Assembly (NCBI GenBank): GCA_910585615.1
Contig: CAJUFO010000005.1
Coordinates: 1-20,239 of the forward strand
Direction of reading: 5' to 3'
Source: an uncultured Acetatifactor sp.
Lineage (GTDB): Bacteria > Bacillota > Clostridia > Lachnospirales > Lachnospiraceae
Length of the DNA: 20,239 bases
Below the pieces are notes generated by a model that saw only the letters and a list, made by a program, of their open reading frames with translations, ran no database searches and was not told where the DNA came from. The position numbers were made by a program, and so were the translations under genes. This document shows, piece after piece, positions 7,426 through 15,701 of the stretch. Numbering within the stretch: the first letter of the stretch is position 1; the number at the start of each line of letters is the position of its first letter.

Positions 7426-8385
7426 TCAGGCGTTCAAATCCACCTGGGCGCCCTTGATGTCCTCGTCCAGGAGGTTCACCTCATTCAGCACCTTCTGGAT
7501 CTGCTGCTTGACCTCGTCTATGGTCTGGCTCAGGTCGGTCATCTCTTCCACGGGCATATCCTTGATCAGCTCTTCCAGCTCCTCTTCCTTCTCTTCCCGC
7601 TTCTCCAGAATCTCCTCCTGCTCTTCCCTCTTCTCCTCGATGGCCTCGGCCTGCTCCTCCCGCTCCTCCTGCTCTTCGTCCAGGTGCTCCTTGGCCTCTT
7701 CCTCCACGATGCCGATGATCTCCTCCCGGGCAGCCGCCAGCACGTCCTCCGCCTGCTCCTGGGCGTCCAGCATGGGATGGTATTTATTCCGCTCCGCCCG
7801 GATATCTTCAATCACATCCGACTCTTCAGCCGCCAATATGTTATTTTCCGCGATTACCTTCCGGTAATAGGAAGCCACCTTATCGAGTTCCAGGGCCCGG
7901 GTCTGGTAGTCCGTCATCCCGTTCTCCCGGATTTCGGCCAGGCGCTCCTTCTCCTCCTCAGTGAGCTTCTGGCCCAGGGCGTTGCGCTTCATAAGCTCCA
8001 AATCCATCTGTTCCTCACTGTCAGCCGCCACGCCGTATCCCTCCCGCAGGTCTTCCTCCATCTGGCGGAATTCCTTCAGGCTCTCCATAGCGTCTTTGTT
8101 GTCTTCCCTCAGCTCCCCGATGCGCTCCTGGCGCTGCATGATTTCGTTATCTATCACTTTGTCCGCGTCCCAGGCATCCCCAACAATCTTCATGGCGCGC
8201 TGCTGGGCTTCCGCCTTCTTCTGCTGAATCTTCTCCCGCAGAGGGAATTCCTTCAGGAAATTCCCGGCGTATACGGACCTGCTCTTCTGGTCGTAGCTGT
8301 ACGTCCCCTCTTTCTTGGTCCATTCTGCCTGGGCATTGTTCCGGGTATCCCCGCTGAAGACGGTTATGTTGTTCTGTACTCTCAT
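7426..8385 (-). CDS. Glu-rich coiled-coil protein, paralogue 2 (unknown function)
   Basis: A 319-aa soluble helical protein, the upstream partner of the tandem pair. Conserved with its neighbour are NNITVFSGDT (5-14), YAGNFLKEFPLREKI (39-53), RAMKIVGDAWDADKVIDNEI (63-82), the coiled-coil run from about 225 to 275 made almost wholly of Glu, Lys, Arg and Gln, and the C-terminal LDEDIKGAQVDLNA (306-319). The start at 8385 is preferred over in-frame starts at 8427 and 8400, because GAGAGGGG lies 5-10 nt upstream of it and overlaps the 8400 start, and because it aligns with the paralogue's N-terminus. No enzymatic motif is visible. The strong identity of both ends, against a looser middle, suggests the ends are interaction surfaces (inference). 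Confidence 0.85.
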   Translation of the reverse strand: MRVQNNITVFSGDTRNNAQAEWTKKEGTYSYDQKSRSVYAGNFLKEFPLREKIQQKKAEAQQRAMKIVGDAWDADKVIDNEIMQRQERIGELREDNKDAMESLKEFRQMEEDLREGYGVAADSEEQMDLELMKRNALGQKLTEEEKERLAEIRENGMTDYQTRALELDKVASYYRKVIAENNILAAEESDVIEDIRAERNKYHPMLDAQEQAEDVLAAAREEIIGIVEEEAKEHLDEEQEEREEQAEAIEEKREEQEEILEKREEKEEELEELIKDMPVEEMTDLSQTIDEVKQQIQKVLNEVNLLDEDIKGAQVDLNA

Positions 8386-8694
8386 GGCTGCCCCTCTCAT
8401 TTTTGAAATGTGGATATGTGCGTACAATTAGAATCCATAATATATATCGGCGAATCGGGGCGAATCCTTATACTGCAGACCGCCAGAATTTACAGTGGCG
8501 TCTCCGGGAAAGCACTTGGCTGGCGGTCTGCAGTCGGGTTGCGTTGCAAATTTAACCGGTGTGCAGTATAAGTACCGGCTTCGGCTTTGCCTGCCCCTTC
8601 GGCCGATTCTTTTTGCGTGTTCTTTTCTATCTCCAGCCGCCGGATTCGCCATCGAATTGGGATAGTTTCCGCCCGAGTCAGGGGCATGTCGGCT
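8386..8694. other. gene-free 309-bp stretch between ptsI and the coiled-coil genes
   Basis: No coding frame with a ribosome site is seen. The left part (8386-8460, the likely leader of paralogue 2) is AT-rich with TATATT and TATTAT, but no good -35 stands at the right distance. The centre holds the nested inverted repeats at 8467-8572. The right part (8573-8694) is GC-rich with CTTCGGC direct repeats and no evident terminator for ptsI. Confidence 0.6.
8467..8572. repeat. nested inverted repeats, possible small mobile element or regulatory RNA
   Basis: Perfect 15-bp inverted repeats ACTGCAGACCGCCAG (8472-8486) and CTGGCGGTCTGCAGT (8520-8534) enclose 33 nt. A second perfect 11-bp pair, CTTATACTGCA (8467-8477) and TGCAGTATAAG (8562-8572), shares its left arm with the first. 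On the minus strand the single copy (8467-8486) can pair with either of two upstream partners, overlapping by about six bases. The 11-bp pair gives a 106-bp segment with inverted ends, but no target duplication is evident. No uridine run follows. Confidence 0.7.
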
Positions 8695-10338
8695 TTAACG
8701 GATGCGGATATATTCGGAGACGTCTGTCTCCCGTATGGCCTTGCGCAGCGGCAGGATTCTCTCCGGCGCTACGGACAGCTCGTCCACGCCCATGGCCAGG
8801 AATTCCCCGGTCAGCTCCGGGTCAGCCGCCAGCTCTCCGCAGATTCCCGCCCAGATTCCGGCCCTGTGGGCATTTTCCACTGTCAGCTCGATCATCCGCA
8901 GCACCGCGGGATGGTGGGCGTCTCGGAATTCGTCCAGGGACTGGTTCTGTCTGTCCAGCGCCAGCACATACTGGGTCAGGTCGTTGGTGCCGATGCTGAA
9001 GAAGTCCACCTCTCTGGCCAGCAGGTCGCTGATCATCGCGGCGGCCGGGGTCTCTATCATGATGCCCTGCTCCGGATGGCCGTGAGGCAGGCCCCGGGCC
9101 CCCAGCTCTGCCTTTACCTCCTCCACGATTTCCCTGATTCTGCGCACTTCCTTCACGCTGGTGATCATGGGGTACATGATGGCAAGCCTCCCGTATGCGC
9201 TTGCCCGCAGCAGGGCACGCAGTTGGGTCTTGAAGATTTCCGTTCTGGTCAGGCAGAGGCGGATGGCGCGGCAGCCCAGGGCGGGATTCTCTTCCTTTTC
9301 CATCCCGAAATAAGCGCACTGTTTGTCCGCGCCGATGTCAAGGGTGCGGATAATCGCCCGCTTTTTTCCCATGGCCTCGGCCACGGTGCGGTAGATTCGG
9401 AACTGCTCTTCCTCGGTGGGAAAGTCGTTGCGCTCCAGGTAGAGGAATTCGCTGCGGAACAGTCCGATTCCGTCGGCATCGTTCTGCAATACCATGTCCA
9501 GGTCTTTGATGCTCCCGATATTGGCGTGGAGCTGGATGCTCTGGCCGTCAAGGGTAAGGTTCTCTTTGCCTATCAGGGTTCGGAAGAGCTCTTTTTTCTC
9601 CTTTTCCTCCTCCAGGGCTTTCCGCATCCTGGCACAGGTCTCCCGGTCCGGATCGATGTAGAGCATGCCCGCCGCGCCGTCCACGATGCCCGGCCTGCCG
9701 TCCAGGCTTTCGTCCAGAGGAATGTCCGTACCCACCAGGGCCGGGATTCCCATGGTCCTGGCCAGGATGGCGGTATGGGAATTCAGGGAGCCCCGGGCGG
9801 TGACGAAAGCCAGGACCTGACTTTTGTCAAGCTGCACTGTCTGGGAGGGGGCAAGGTCGTCCGCCAGGAGGATGACCGGCTCCTTTTCCTGAATCCTCTC
9901 CTCTTCCCGGCCCTGGAGGATGGCCAGCAGACGCCGGGAGATATCCTCTATGTCTGCAGCGCGGCCTCTCGTATAAGCGTCCTCACAGGCCTGGAACTTC
10001 CGCTCCAGGTCCTCCGCCGTCCGGGCTACGGCGTATTCCGCGTTGACAGACAGGGTGCGGATGATGTCCTCAATGGAGCCCTGGAATTCGCTGTCCTTCA
10101 GCATCATCCGGTGAATCTCGAAGATGGACGCTTCAGCCTCCCCCACCTGCCGCAGGGCCTTTTCATACAGCCCGTCCAACTGCTCTAAGGCCATCCCGGC
10201 GGCCTCCCGGTAACGGCAGATCTCCGCTTCCTGGTTCTGTTTCTCCTCCCGCTCTACACGGCTCTCCGGCCTGCCGTACACAGAAACCTTGCCTATGGCG
10301 ATTCCGCCGCATACGCTCTTTCCATGATATACCTGCAT
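8695..10338 (-). CDS. ptsI: phosphoenolpyruvate-protein phosphotransferase (PTS enzyme I)
   Basis: Transfers phosphate from phosphoenolpyruvate to HPr, the first step of sugar uptake by the phosphotransferase system; cytoplasmic. The 547-aa length is usual. The N-terminal HPr-binding and phosphohistidine domains lead to SLNSHTAILARTMGIPALVG (184-203), with the phosphorylated His188. The PEP-binding barrel shows GLFRSEFLYL (292-301), RTLDIGADK (331-339), NPALGCRAIR (351-360), GIMIETPAAA (425-434), FFSIGTNDLTQY (446-457) and GICGELA (498-504), with catalytic Cys500. The start at 10338 is taken because GGAGGTG lies 8 nt upstream and MQVYHGKSVCGGIAIG is the family N-terminus; a longer frame reaches 10377. 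It follows fruK by 35 nt, forming an operon. HPr and a sugar-specific EII are not in the window. Confidence 0.95.
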   Translation of the reverse strand: MQVYHGKSVCGGIAIGKVSVYGRPESRVEREEKQNQEAEICRYREAAGMALEQLDGLYEKALRQVGEAEASIFEIHRMMLKDSEFQGSIEDIIRTLSVNAEYAVARTAEDLERKFQACEDAYTRGRAADIEDISRRLLAILQGREEERIQEKEPVILLADDLAPSQTVQLDKSQVLAFVTARGSLNSHTAILARTMGIPALVGTDIPLDESLDGRPGIVDGAAGMLYIDPDRETCARMRKALEEEKEKKELFRTLIGKENLTLDGQSIQLHANIGSIKDLDMVLQNDADGIGLFRSEFLYLERNDFPTEEEQFRIYRTVAEAMGKKRAIIRTLDIGADKQCAYFGMEKEENPALGCRAIRLCLTRTEIFKTQLRALLRASAYGRLAIMYPMITSVKEVRRIREIVEEVKAELGARGLPHGHPEQGIMIETPAAAMISDLLAREVDFFSIGTNDLTQYVLALDRQNQSLDEFRDAHHPAVLRMIELTVENAHRAGIWAGICGELAADPELTGEFLAMGVDELSVAPERILPLRKAIRETDVSEYIRIR

Positions 10339-10373
10339 CTCTGCCCCACCTCCGGTAGCGTCTCCTTCTGTCC

Positions 10374-11315
10374 TCAAGTCCTTCTGACCTCAGCCTCTTC
10401 CATCCTTGAGCCTGCCATCTGCCTGTATAAATCCGTGACTTCCTCTCTGGTGGCCAGCAGCTCCGAAAACGCGCTTGCGCTTCCGGCGGCTATCCCCATG
10501 CGGAAAGCGTGTCCGTACTCATGCCTCTCCATCCATCCCGCCAGGAAGCCCGCTACCATGGAGTCGCCTGCACCCACGCCGTTGACCAGTTTCCCCCTGG
10601 GAGCAGCGGCCGCATAGACTTCTCCGTCCCCCGCCGCCAGGACCGCGCCCTGACCGGCCATGGACACCAGGACGTTCACGGCCCCCAGCTCCCTAAGCCT
10701 CCGCGCATAGGGTATGGCCTCCTCCCTGTCCCTAAGCTCCACGCCAAAAATCTCACCCAGCTCATGGCTGTTAGGCTTCACCAGAAAAGGCCTATACTCC
10801 AGCACATTCATCAGCAGATTCTTCGTGGCGTCCACCACGGTCATCACGCCTCTCCCGGCCAGCCTTTCCATGATTTTCCGATAGGTCTCGTCCGACATGG
10901 AGCCGGGGATGCTTCCCGCCAGCACCAGCACATCCCCCTTCCCCAAAGCATCGAGCCTCCCCATCAGCTCCCCCACAGCCTCCCTGCCAATCCGGGGGCC
11001 GCGGCCGTTGATTTCCGTGCCGTCAATGGATTTCAGCTTCAGATTGATCCTGGAAATCCCCTCCCGAAGCCGGATGAAATCGGACTTCACCCCCATCCCC
11101 TCCACCTGACGGACAATCTCCGCTCCCGTGAATCCTGCCACAAAGCCCAGAGCCGTATTTTCAATCCCCAGATTGCTCAACACAATGGAGACATTCAGGC
11201 CCTTCCCTCCCGGCAAAATCACCTCCGAGTCCGTCCGGTTGGTCAGGCCCAGCCTGAAATCCTCTACCGAAACAATGTAATCCAGTGAAGGATTGAACGT
11301 AACTGTGTAAACCAT
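10374..11315 (-). CDS. fruK: 1-phosphofructokinase (PfkB family)
   Basis: Phosphorylates fructose 1-phosphate to fructose 1,6-bisphosphate with ATP, in the cytoplasm, linking PTS fructose uptake to glycolysis. The 313-aa product carries the PfkB signatures PGGKGLNVSIVLSNLG (35-50) and NGVGAGDSMVAGFLAG (245-260), with the catalytic base Asp251, plus VKPNSHEL (179-186), typical of the FruK/LacC branch. Tagatose-6-phosphate kinase is a possible alternative activity in this branch, but the adjacent ptsI favours fructose. The start has AGGAGG 6 nt upstream. It is the first gene of a fruK-ptsI pair, with no fruR or fruA beside it. A hairpin with a U tract lies 33 nt upstream of the start, so the promoter is not obvious. 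Confidence 0.92.
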   Translation of the reverse strand: MVYTVTFNPSLDYIVSVEDFRLGLTNRTDSEVILPGGKGLNVSIVLSNLGIENTALGFVAGFTGAEIVRQVEGMGVKSDFIRLREGISRINLKLKSIDGTEINGRGPRIGREAVGELMGRLDALGKGDVLVLAGSIPGSMSDETYRKIMERLAGRGVMTVVDATKNLLMNVLEYRPFLVKPNSHELGEIFGVELRDREEAIPYARRLRELGAVNVLVSMAGQGAVLAAGDGEVYAAAAPRGKLVNGVGAGDSMVAGFLAGWMERHEYGHAFRMGIAAGSASAFSELLATREEVTDLYRQMAGSRMEEAEVRRT

Positions 11316-11347
11316 CCCACTCCTCCTATCCCGCTCCCCTGTCTATG

Positions 11348-11382
11348 GAAAAACTGCCGGACAGAGCAAAGCTATCCGACAG
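11348..11382 (-). terminator. terminator after the ABC exporter operon, or fruK leader hairpin
   Basis: On the minus strand CTGTCGGA (11375-11382) pairs with TCCGGCAG (11354-11361) over 8 positions with one G-U pair, and is followed by TTTTT (11349-11353). It stands about 120 nt after the exporter stop and 33 nt before fruK. It may end exporter transcription or act as an attenuator in the fruK leader. Confidence 0.6.
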
Positions 11383-11430
11383 CTTTCAAATATGCCACAG
11401 CACAAACAGCCAATAACCTGGAGCAAATCC

Positions 11431-11490
11431 GGAAGAATGCCCGCACTCCTAAAGAGCTGGGGTATGCCCCCTCTTGGCCACTCAGAAAAT
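11431..11490. repeat. second copy of the intergenic repeat
   Basis: Shares GGAAGAATGCCCGC, TCCTAAAGAG and ATGCCCCCTCTT, in the same order and orientation, with 677-816, but lacks the 60-odd bases between the first two blocks there. A hairpin AAGAG..GGGG-TATG-CCCC..CTCTT is retained at 11452-11475. As with the first copy, it lies just after the stop of a minus-strand gene. Confidence 0.65.
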
Positions 11491-11500
11491 CTTTGCGCAC

Positions 11501-13276
11501 TTAGCCCTCAAACTGGGAATGGTACAGCGTTGAGTAAAATCCCTTCTGCTCCAGCAGCGCCTGATGGCTGCCCTGCTCGATGATGTTGCCGTCCTTCATC
11601 ACCAGGATGATGTCCGCCTCCTGGATGGTGGAGAGCCTGTGAGCCACGATGAAACTGGTCCTGCCCTCCATCATCCGGGCGAAGGCGTTCTGGATCCGCA
11701 TCTCCGTGCGGGTGTCGATGGAGGAGGTAGCCTCGTCCAGAATCAGCATGGGCGGCAGGCAGAGCATCACCCTGGCGATGCACAGCAGCTGCTTCTGGCC
11801 CTGGGACAGGCTGCCGCCGTCCTCCGTGATGACCGTATCGTACCCCTGGGGCAGGCGCTTGATGAAGCTGTGGGCGTGGGCCGCCTGGGCCGCACGCAGC
11901 ACCTCGCTCTCGGTGGCTCCCGGCTTTCCCATGCGGATATTGTCCCGGATGGTGCCGCTGCGCAGCCAGGTCTCCTGGAGCACCATGCCGTAGCTGGTGC
12001 GCAGGCTCCCTCTGGTGATGTCCCGGATATCCGTGCCGTCCACCCTGATCTGCCCGCTGTCCACGTCATAGAAGCGCATCAGCAGGTTGATCACCGTGGT
12101 CTTGCCGCAGCCCGTGGGGCCTACGATGGCCACCCGCTGTCCGGGCTTCACGGTGAGGTTGAAATTCTGGATCAATTTCCGTTCGGGCACATAGCTGAAA
12201 TAGACGTTCTCCAAAGCCACGTTGCCCGCCGCGTCCGTCAGCACTTTGGCGTCCTGCGCATCCGGCACCTGGGGCTCCTGGTCTATGAGTTCGAAGATTC
12301 TGGCGGCGCAGGCCAGGGCGTTCTGGAGCTCTGTCACCACGCCGGATATCTCATTGAAGGGCTTCGTGTACTGGTTGGCATAGCTCAAGAAGCAGGACAG
12401 GCGCCCTACGCTGATGCCGCCCCGGATGGCCACGAAAGCGCCAAATATCCCCACCCCTGCGTACACCAGGCTGTTGACGAAGCGGGTGGCGGGATTGGTG
12501 ATGGAGGAGAAGAAAATCGCCTGCAGGGAGCAGCCCTGGAGCCTGTCGTTGATCTCCCCGAACTGGCTCTTCACCGCCTCCTCCCTGGAGAAGGTCTTCA
12601 CAATCTTCTGGTTTCCGATGGTCTCCTCTATCAGGGACGTCTGCTCTCCCCGAATCTCCGACTGTAGCTTGAACATGGAGTAGGTCCTTGTGGCGATGAA
12701 TCTGGCCACCAGGAAGGACACCGGGGTGATGCACACAACCACCAGGGCGATGGGCACATTGGTGACCATCATGAAGATCAGGGTGCCGATAATCGTCAGC
12801 ACGCCTGTGAACAGCTGGGTGAAGCCCATGAGCAGGCCGTCCGCAAAGGTGTCCACGTCCGCCACCACCCGGCTGACGATGTCGCCGTAGGCGTGGGCGT
12901 CCAGGTATTTCAGGGGGAGCTTCTCCAGCTTCTCGAAGGCATCCTCTCTGATGTCCTTTACCACATGGTAGGTGATATGATTGTTGCAGGTGTTCATCAC
13001 CCACTGGGACAGGGCCGTCACGGCCACGGCTATGCCGATTTTCTTCATGATCGAGAAGACTGCCGGGAAAGCCACCATGCCCTCTCCCAGGAGCAGATCC
13101 ACCGCGTCCCCTGTGAGGATAGGCACATAGAGGGTGAGCACCACGGTCACCGCTGCCAGCGCCAGGGAGAAGCCTACCATCAGCCAGTATCTGCGGATGT
13201 AGCGCAGCACCTGGCGCATGGCGGCCATTTGGCTGGACTGTCCGTTTTTCTTTGTCTGTCCTTTATCTGCTGCCAT
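11501..13276 (-). CDS. ABC exporter half-transporter with the catalytic ATPase site
   Basis: A 591-aa fused membrane and ATPase subunit of a type IV (multidrug-type) ABC exporter in the cytoplasmic membrane. The six-span domain covers about 22-330 and the nucleotide-binding domain about 350-591: Walker A GPTGCGKTT (386-394), signature LSQGQ (490-494), Walker B LILDEA (511-516) with the catalytic Glu, and switch His546 in FIVAHRLST. The signature deviates (LSQGQ instead of LSGGQ), while the catalytic residues are intact, as in the TM288 subunit of the Thermotoga TM287/288 heterodimer. The start at 13276 is chosen over 13351 because AGGAGG lies 8 nt upstream. It then overlaps the preceding ABC gene by 14 bp, consistent with translational coupling and a 1:1 partner. 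The substrate is unknown; drugs, lipids or peptides are usual. Confidence 0.93.
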   Translation of the reverse strand: MAADKGQTKKNGQSSQMAAMRQVLRYIRRYWLMVGFSLALAAVTVVLTLYVPILTGDAVDLLLGEGMVAFPAVFSIMKKIGIAVAVTALSQWVMNTCNNHITYHVVKDIREDAFEKLEKLPLKYLDAHAYGDIVSRVVADVDTFADGLLMGFTQLFTGVLTIIGTLIFMMVTNVPIALVVVCITPVSFLVARFIATRTYSMFKLQSEIRGEQTSLIEETIGNQKIVKTFSREEAVKSQFGEINDRLQGCSLQAIFFSSITNPATRFVNSLVYAGVGIFGAFVAIRGGISVGRLSCFLSYANQYTKPFNEISGVVTELQNALACAARIFELIDQEPQVPDAQDAKVLTDAAGNVALENVYFSYVPERKLIQNFNLTVKPGQRVAIVGPTGCGKTTVINLLMRFYDVDSGQIRVDGTDIRDITRGSLRTSYGMVLQETWLRSGTIRDNIRMGKPGATESEVLRAAQAAHAHSFIKRLPQGYDTVITEDGGSLSQGQKQLLCIARVMLCLPPMLILDEATSSIDTRTEMRIQNAFARMMEGRTSFIVAHRLSTIQEADIILVMKDGNIIEQGSHQALLEQKGFYSTLYHSQFEG

Positions 13277-15206
13277 GGCTCTGTCCTCCTTTCTCTGTCC
13301 TATCGTTTCCGCTTCCACTTGTTTCGTTTCCGCTTGTTCCGTTTCCCGCACCCGCCGCTTTCAGCCGTTCCTCCGGATATTGGGAGAAGTAGATCTCTCT
13401 GTACACTTCACAATTCTCCAAGAGCTCGTCATGGGTTCCGATGCCCGCCATCTCGCCGTCGTCCAGCACCACGATTTTGTCCGCATGGCGGATGGAGGAG
13501 GCTCGCTGGGAGACGATGAACGTGGTGGTCTGGCCCTCCAGGCCGCGGATGGCATTCCGAAGCTTCGCATCCGTGGCGTAGTCCAGGGCGGAGGCGCTGT
13601 CGTCCAGAATCAGTATCCGGGGGCTGCGCACCAGCGCCCTGGCGATGGTCAGGCGCTGTCTCTGGCCGCCGGAGAGGTTCTTGCCGTTCTGGGCGATTTC
13701 GGCGTCCAGCTTGCCTCGCTTCCCTTCCACCACCTCTCTGGCCTGGGCGGTGTCGATGGCCCGCCACATCTCCTCCTCCGTGGCATCGGGCTTGCCCCAC
13801 TGGAGGTTGCTGCGGATGGTCCCCTTGAACAGCACCGCTTTCTGGGGCACCATGCCCACCATGCCCCGCAGCTCGTCCTCAGGAATCCGGCTGACGTCCC
13901 TGCCCTCCAGGCGCAAATGCCCGCCCGTCACCGGGTAGAAGCCGGGAATCAGGCTTACAAGGGATGACTTTCCGGAGCCGGTGCCGCCGATGACGCCGAT
14001 GGTCTCGCCCTTGTTCACGGAAAAATGAATATCATGCAACGTCTCCGCGCCTGCTCCGGCGTAGGTCAGGGAGACGTGGTCGAACTGTAGGAATGGTACG
14101 CTTCCGGAGATTCCATCAGCTACCGTGCCTGCTGATTCGGAGCTTTCTGCCATTCCCTGATCCGTTTCGCCCAGCACAGCTTCTGTCTGTGTCTCCTGTA
14201 CTCTCCCGCCAGAGGCGCCTTCCAGCTGCACTGCGGCAAGCCGCTCCTGGTTCTGAATCTCGAACACCCCGGCCACCCGGTCTGCGCAGGCCAGCGCCTT
14301 TGTCACCGTGATGATCAGGTTGGCCAGCTTCACCAGCTCCACCAGAATCTGGGACATGTAGTTGATGATGGCCACCACTTCGCCCTGGGTCAGGTTCCCT
14401 ACGTTCACCTGGACGGCTCCGATATAAATCAGGAAAATGATGGCTCCGTTGACGATCACATAAGTGACGGGATTCATGACGGCGCTGATCTTCCCCACGA
14501 AGATCTGGCTGTCCGCCAATGCTTTGGTGAAGCCCCGGAAGCGCCCCTCCTCCACCTCCTCCTGGTGGAAGGCCCTGATGACGCGGACGCCTGTCAGGTT
14601 CTCCCTGGTGATCCCCAGCACCTTGTCCAGGTTTGCCTGAACTTTTTTATACAGGGGCATGGTCCAGATCATGATGCCGAAGACCACGATGGCCAGCAGC
14701 GGGATGGCCACCACGAACACCAGCGCGCTCTTCACGTCGATGGTGAAGGCCATGATCATGGCCCCGAAGACGATGATGGGGGACCGCAGGAACAGGCGCA
14801 GCACCAGGTTCACACCGGACTGGATCTGGTTCACGTCGCTGGTCATGCGGGTAATCATGGTGGATGTGCCGGCCTTGTCGATGTTGGTGAAGTCCAGGCC
14901 CTGGATGTGGTCGAACAGGGCCTGGCGGAGCTTTGCGGAGAAGCCCACTGCCGCCTTGGCGGCGAAGAACTGAGCCGTGATGGAGGACACCAGGCCCACT
15001 ATCGCCAGCGCCAGGAGGCACAGGCCCATCCGCCAGATGTGGCCCGTGTCCGCTCCGCCCGCGCCTCCCGCATTGATGCCCCGGTCGATGATGCTGGCCA
15101 TGACCAGGGGCACCAGCAGCTCGAAGAAGGCCTCCAGGAGCTTGAACAGTGGCGCCAGGACGGATTCCCTTTTGTAGTCGCTTAAGTACTTCATTAACCT
15201 ATTCAT
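13263..15206 (-). CDS. ABC exporter half-transporter with a degenerate ATPase site
   Basis: A 647-aa partner subunit of the same exporter. The membrane domain covers about 15-315 and the nucleotide-binding domain about 373-612. Walker A GGTGSGKSS (407-415) and signature LSGGQ (511-515) are normal, but Walker B ends LILDDS, with Asp536 replacing the catalytic Glu, and the switch His is replaced by Gln567 (FIVSQRASSI). This is the TM287-type pattern: in the dimer one composite site hydrolyses ATP and the other mainly binds it. Two oddities are a low-complexity linker of about 50 residues (321-370, rich in Gly, Glu, Ala, Gln) between the domains, and a Gly/Ser/Asn/Thr-rich tail (617-647) coded by short DNA repeats that also carry the next gene's ribosome site. 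The start at 15206 has GAGGTG upstream; the frame opens further to 15272. It begins 22 nt after a truncated regulator relic. Confidence 0.93.
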   Translation of the reverse strand: MNRLMKYLSDYKRESVLAPLFKLLEAFFELLVPLVMASIIDRGINAGGAGGADTGHIWRMGLCLLALAIVGLVSSITAQFFAAKAAVGFSAKLRQALFDHIQGLDFTNIDKAGTSTMITRMTSDVNQIQSGVNLVLRLFLRSPIIVFGAMIMAFTIDVKSALVFVVAIPLLAIVVFGIMIWTMPLYKKVQANLDKVLGITRENLTGVRVIRAFHQEEVEEGRFRGFTKALADSQIFVGKISAVMNPVTYVIVNGAIIFLIYIGAVQVNVGNLTQGEVVAIINYMSQILVELVKLANLIITVTKALACADRVAGVFEIQNQERLAAVQLEGASGGRVQETQTEAVLGETDQGMAESSESAGTVADGISGSVPFLQFDHVSLTYAGAGAETLHDIHFSVNKGETIGVIGGTGSGKSSLVSLIPGFYPVTGGHLRLEGRDVSRIPEDELRGMVGMVPQKAVLFKGTIRSNLQWGKPDATEEEMWRAIDTAQAREVVEGKRGKLDAEIAQNGKNLSGGQRQRLTIARALVRSPRILILDDSASALDYATDAKLRNAIRGLEGQTTTFIVSQRASSIRHADKIVVLDDGEMAGIGTHDELLENCEVYREIYFSQYPEERLKAAGAGNGTSGNETSGSGNDRTEKGGQSHGSR

Positions 15207-15228
15207 GATTGCACCTCTTTCGCCCGAT

Positions 15229-15660
15229 TCAGCGGACGGATAAATAATATTTTGTCCCCCGGTTCTTTCCATCCGGCCTGATGACGCCCAAATCCCGGAA
15301 CCGGAGCAGATAGCGTCTGGTGGTGGATTCCGCTATGCCGGTGATTTCGGACATGGTTTTCGTGGTGACGAACTCCCTCTCCACAAATGCTCCAAGCAAC
15401 AGGCGATAGAACATTTTCTCCTTATCGCTCACTTTATCGCTCACTTTAAGCTTCGGGTCAAATTCTTTCTGAATATAAAGGATTGTTTCCAGATATGTCC
15501 TGTCCTCGTCCATATCGAATTCAGGATCCGGAGAGCCGTTTTTCCTCAATTCCCTCAGGATTTTGGTGATTCCCGTTCCCTGCTTCTCTGACAGGTCAAT
15601 TTCCTTGAACAGCTCTCCAATCCTGCGGTTCCTATATTTCTGTGCCTTTGCTCTGCCTTT
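15229..15660 (-). pseudogene. 5'-truncated relic of a Schlafen/AlbA_2-type transcriptional regulator
   Basis: The frame is open from a stop at 15661-15663 to the stop at 15229 but has no ATG; the only early start is a TTG at 15549 without a good ribosome site. The translation matches the C-terminal end of COG2865-type regulators as I know them: YRNRRIGELFKEIDLSEKQG, then TGITKILRELRKNGSPDPEF and DEDRTYLE, followed by a short winged-helix-like end with TMSEITGIAESTTRRYLLRF and a conserved RGTKYYL. The N-terminal AlbA_2 DNA-binding and ATPase-like parts are missing. A consensus promoter and an AGGAGAT-ATG start lie at its broken 5' edge, but that ATG opens other frames which stop soon. It stands 22 nt before the ABC exporter pair. 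A functional 106-aa helix-turn-helix protein from the TTG start is the alternative. Confidence 0.7.
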
Positions 15661-15701
15661 TTAACGGTATCATACATATCTCCTGGCTCTATACAGTCTT
15701 T

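Noticed and set aside
7264..8406. Long plus-strand open frame of 380 codons, Leu-rich
   Set aside because: It is the complement of the Glu/Lys-rich coiled-coil gene; its Leu-rich composition comes from CTC/CTT opposite GAG/AAG codons.
8428..8652. Minus-strand frame of 74 codons in the gene-free stretch
   Set aside because: No ribosome site, and it runs through the inverted repeats; judged a chance opening.
8587..10188. Long plus-strand open frame of 533 codons
   Set aside because: It lies opposite ptsI, which has all the motifs of enzyme I.
11383..11425. cre-like catabolite control site before fruK (TGAAAGCTGTCGGA on the minus strand)
   Set aside because: At least three mismatches to the consensus, including the conserved ends; not supportable.
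11564..12667. Plus-strand open frame of 367 codons
   Set aside because: It lies opposite the ATPase domain of the ABC exporter; no ribosome site.
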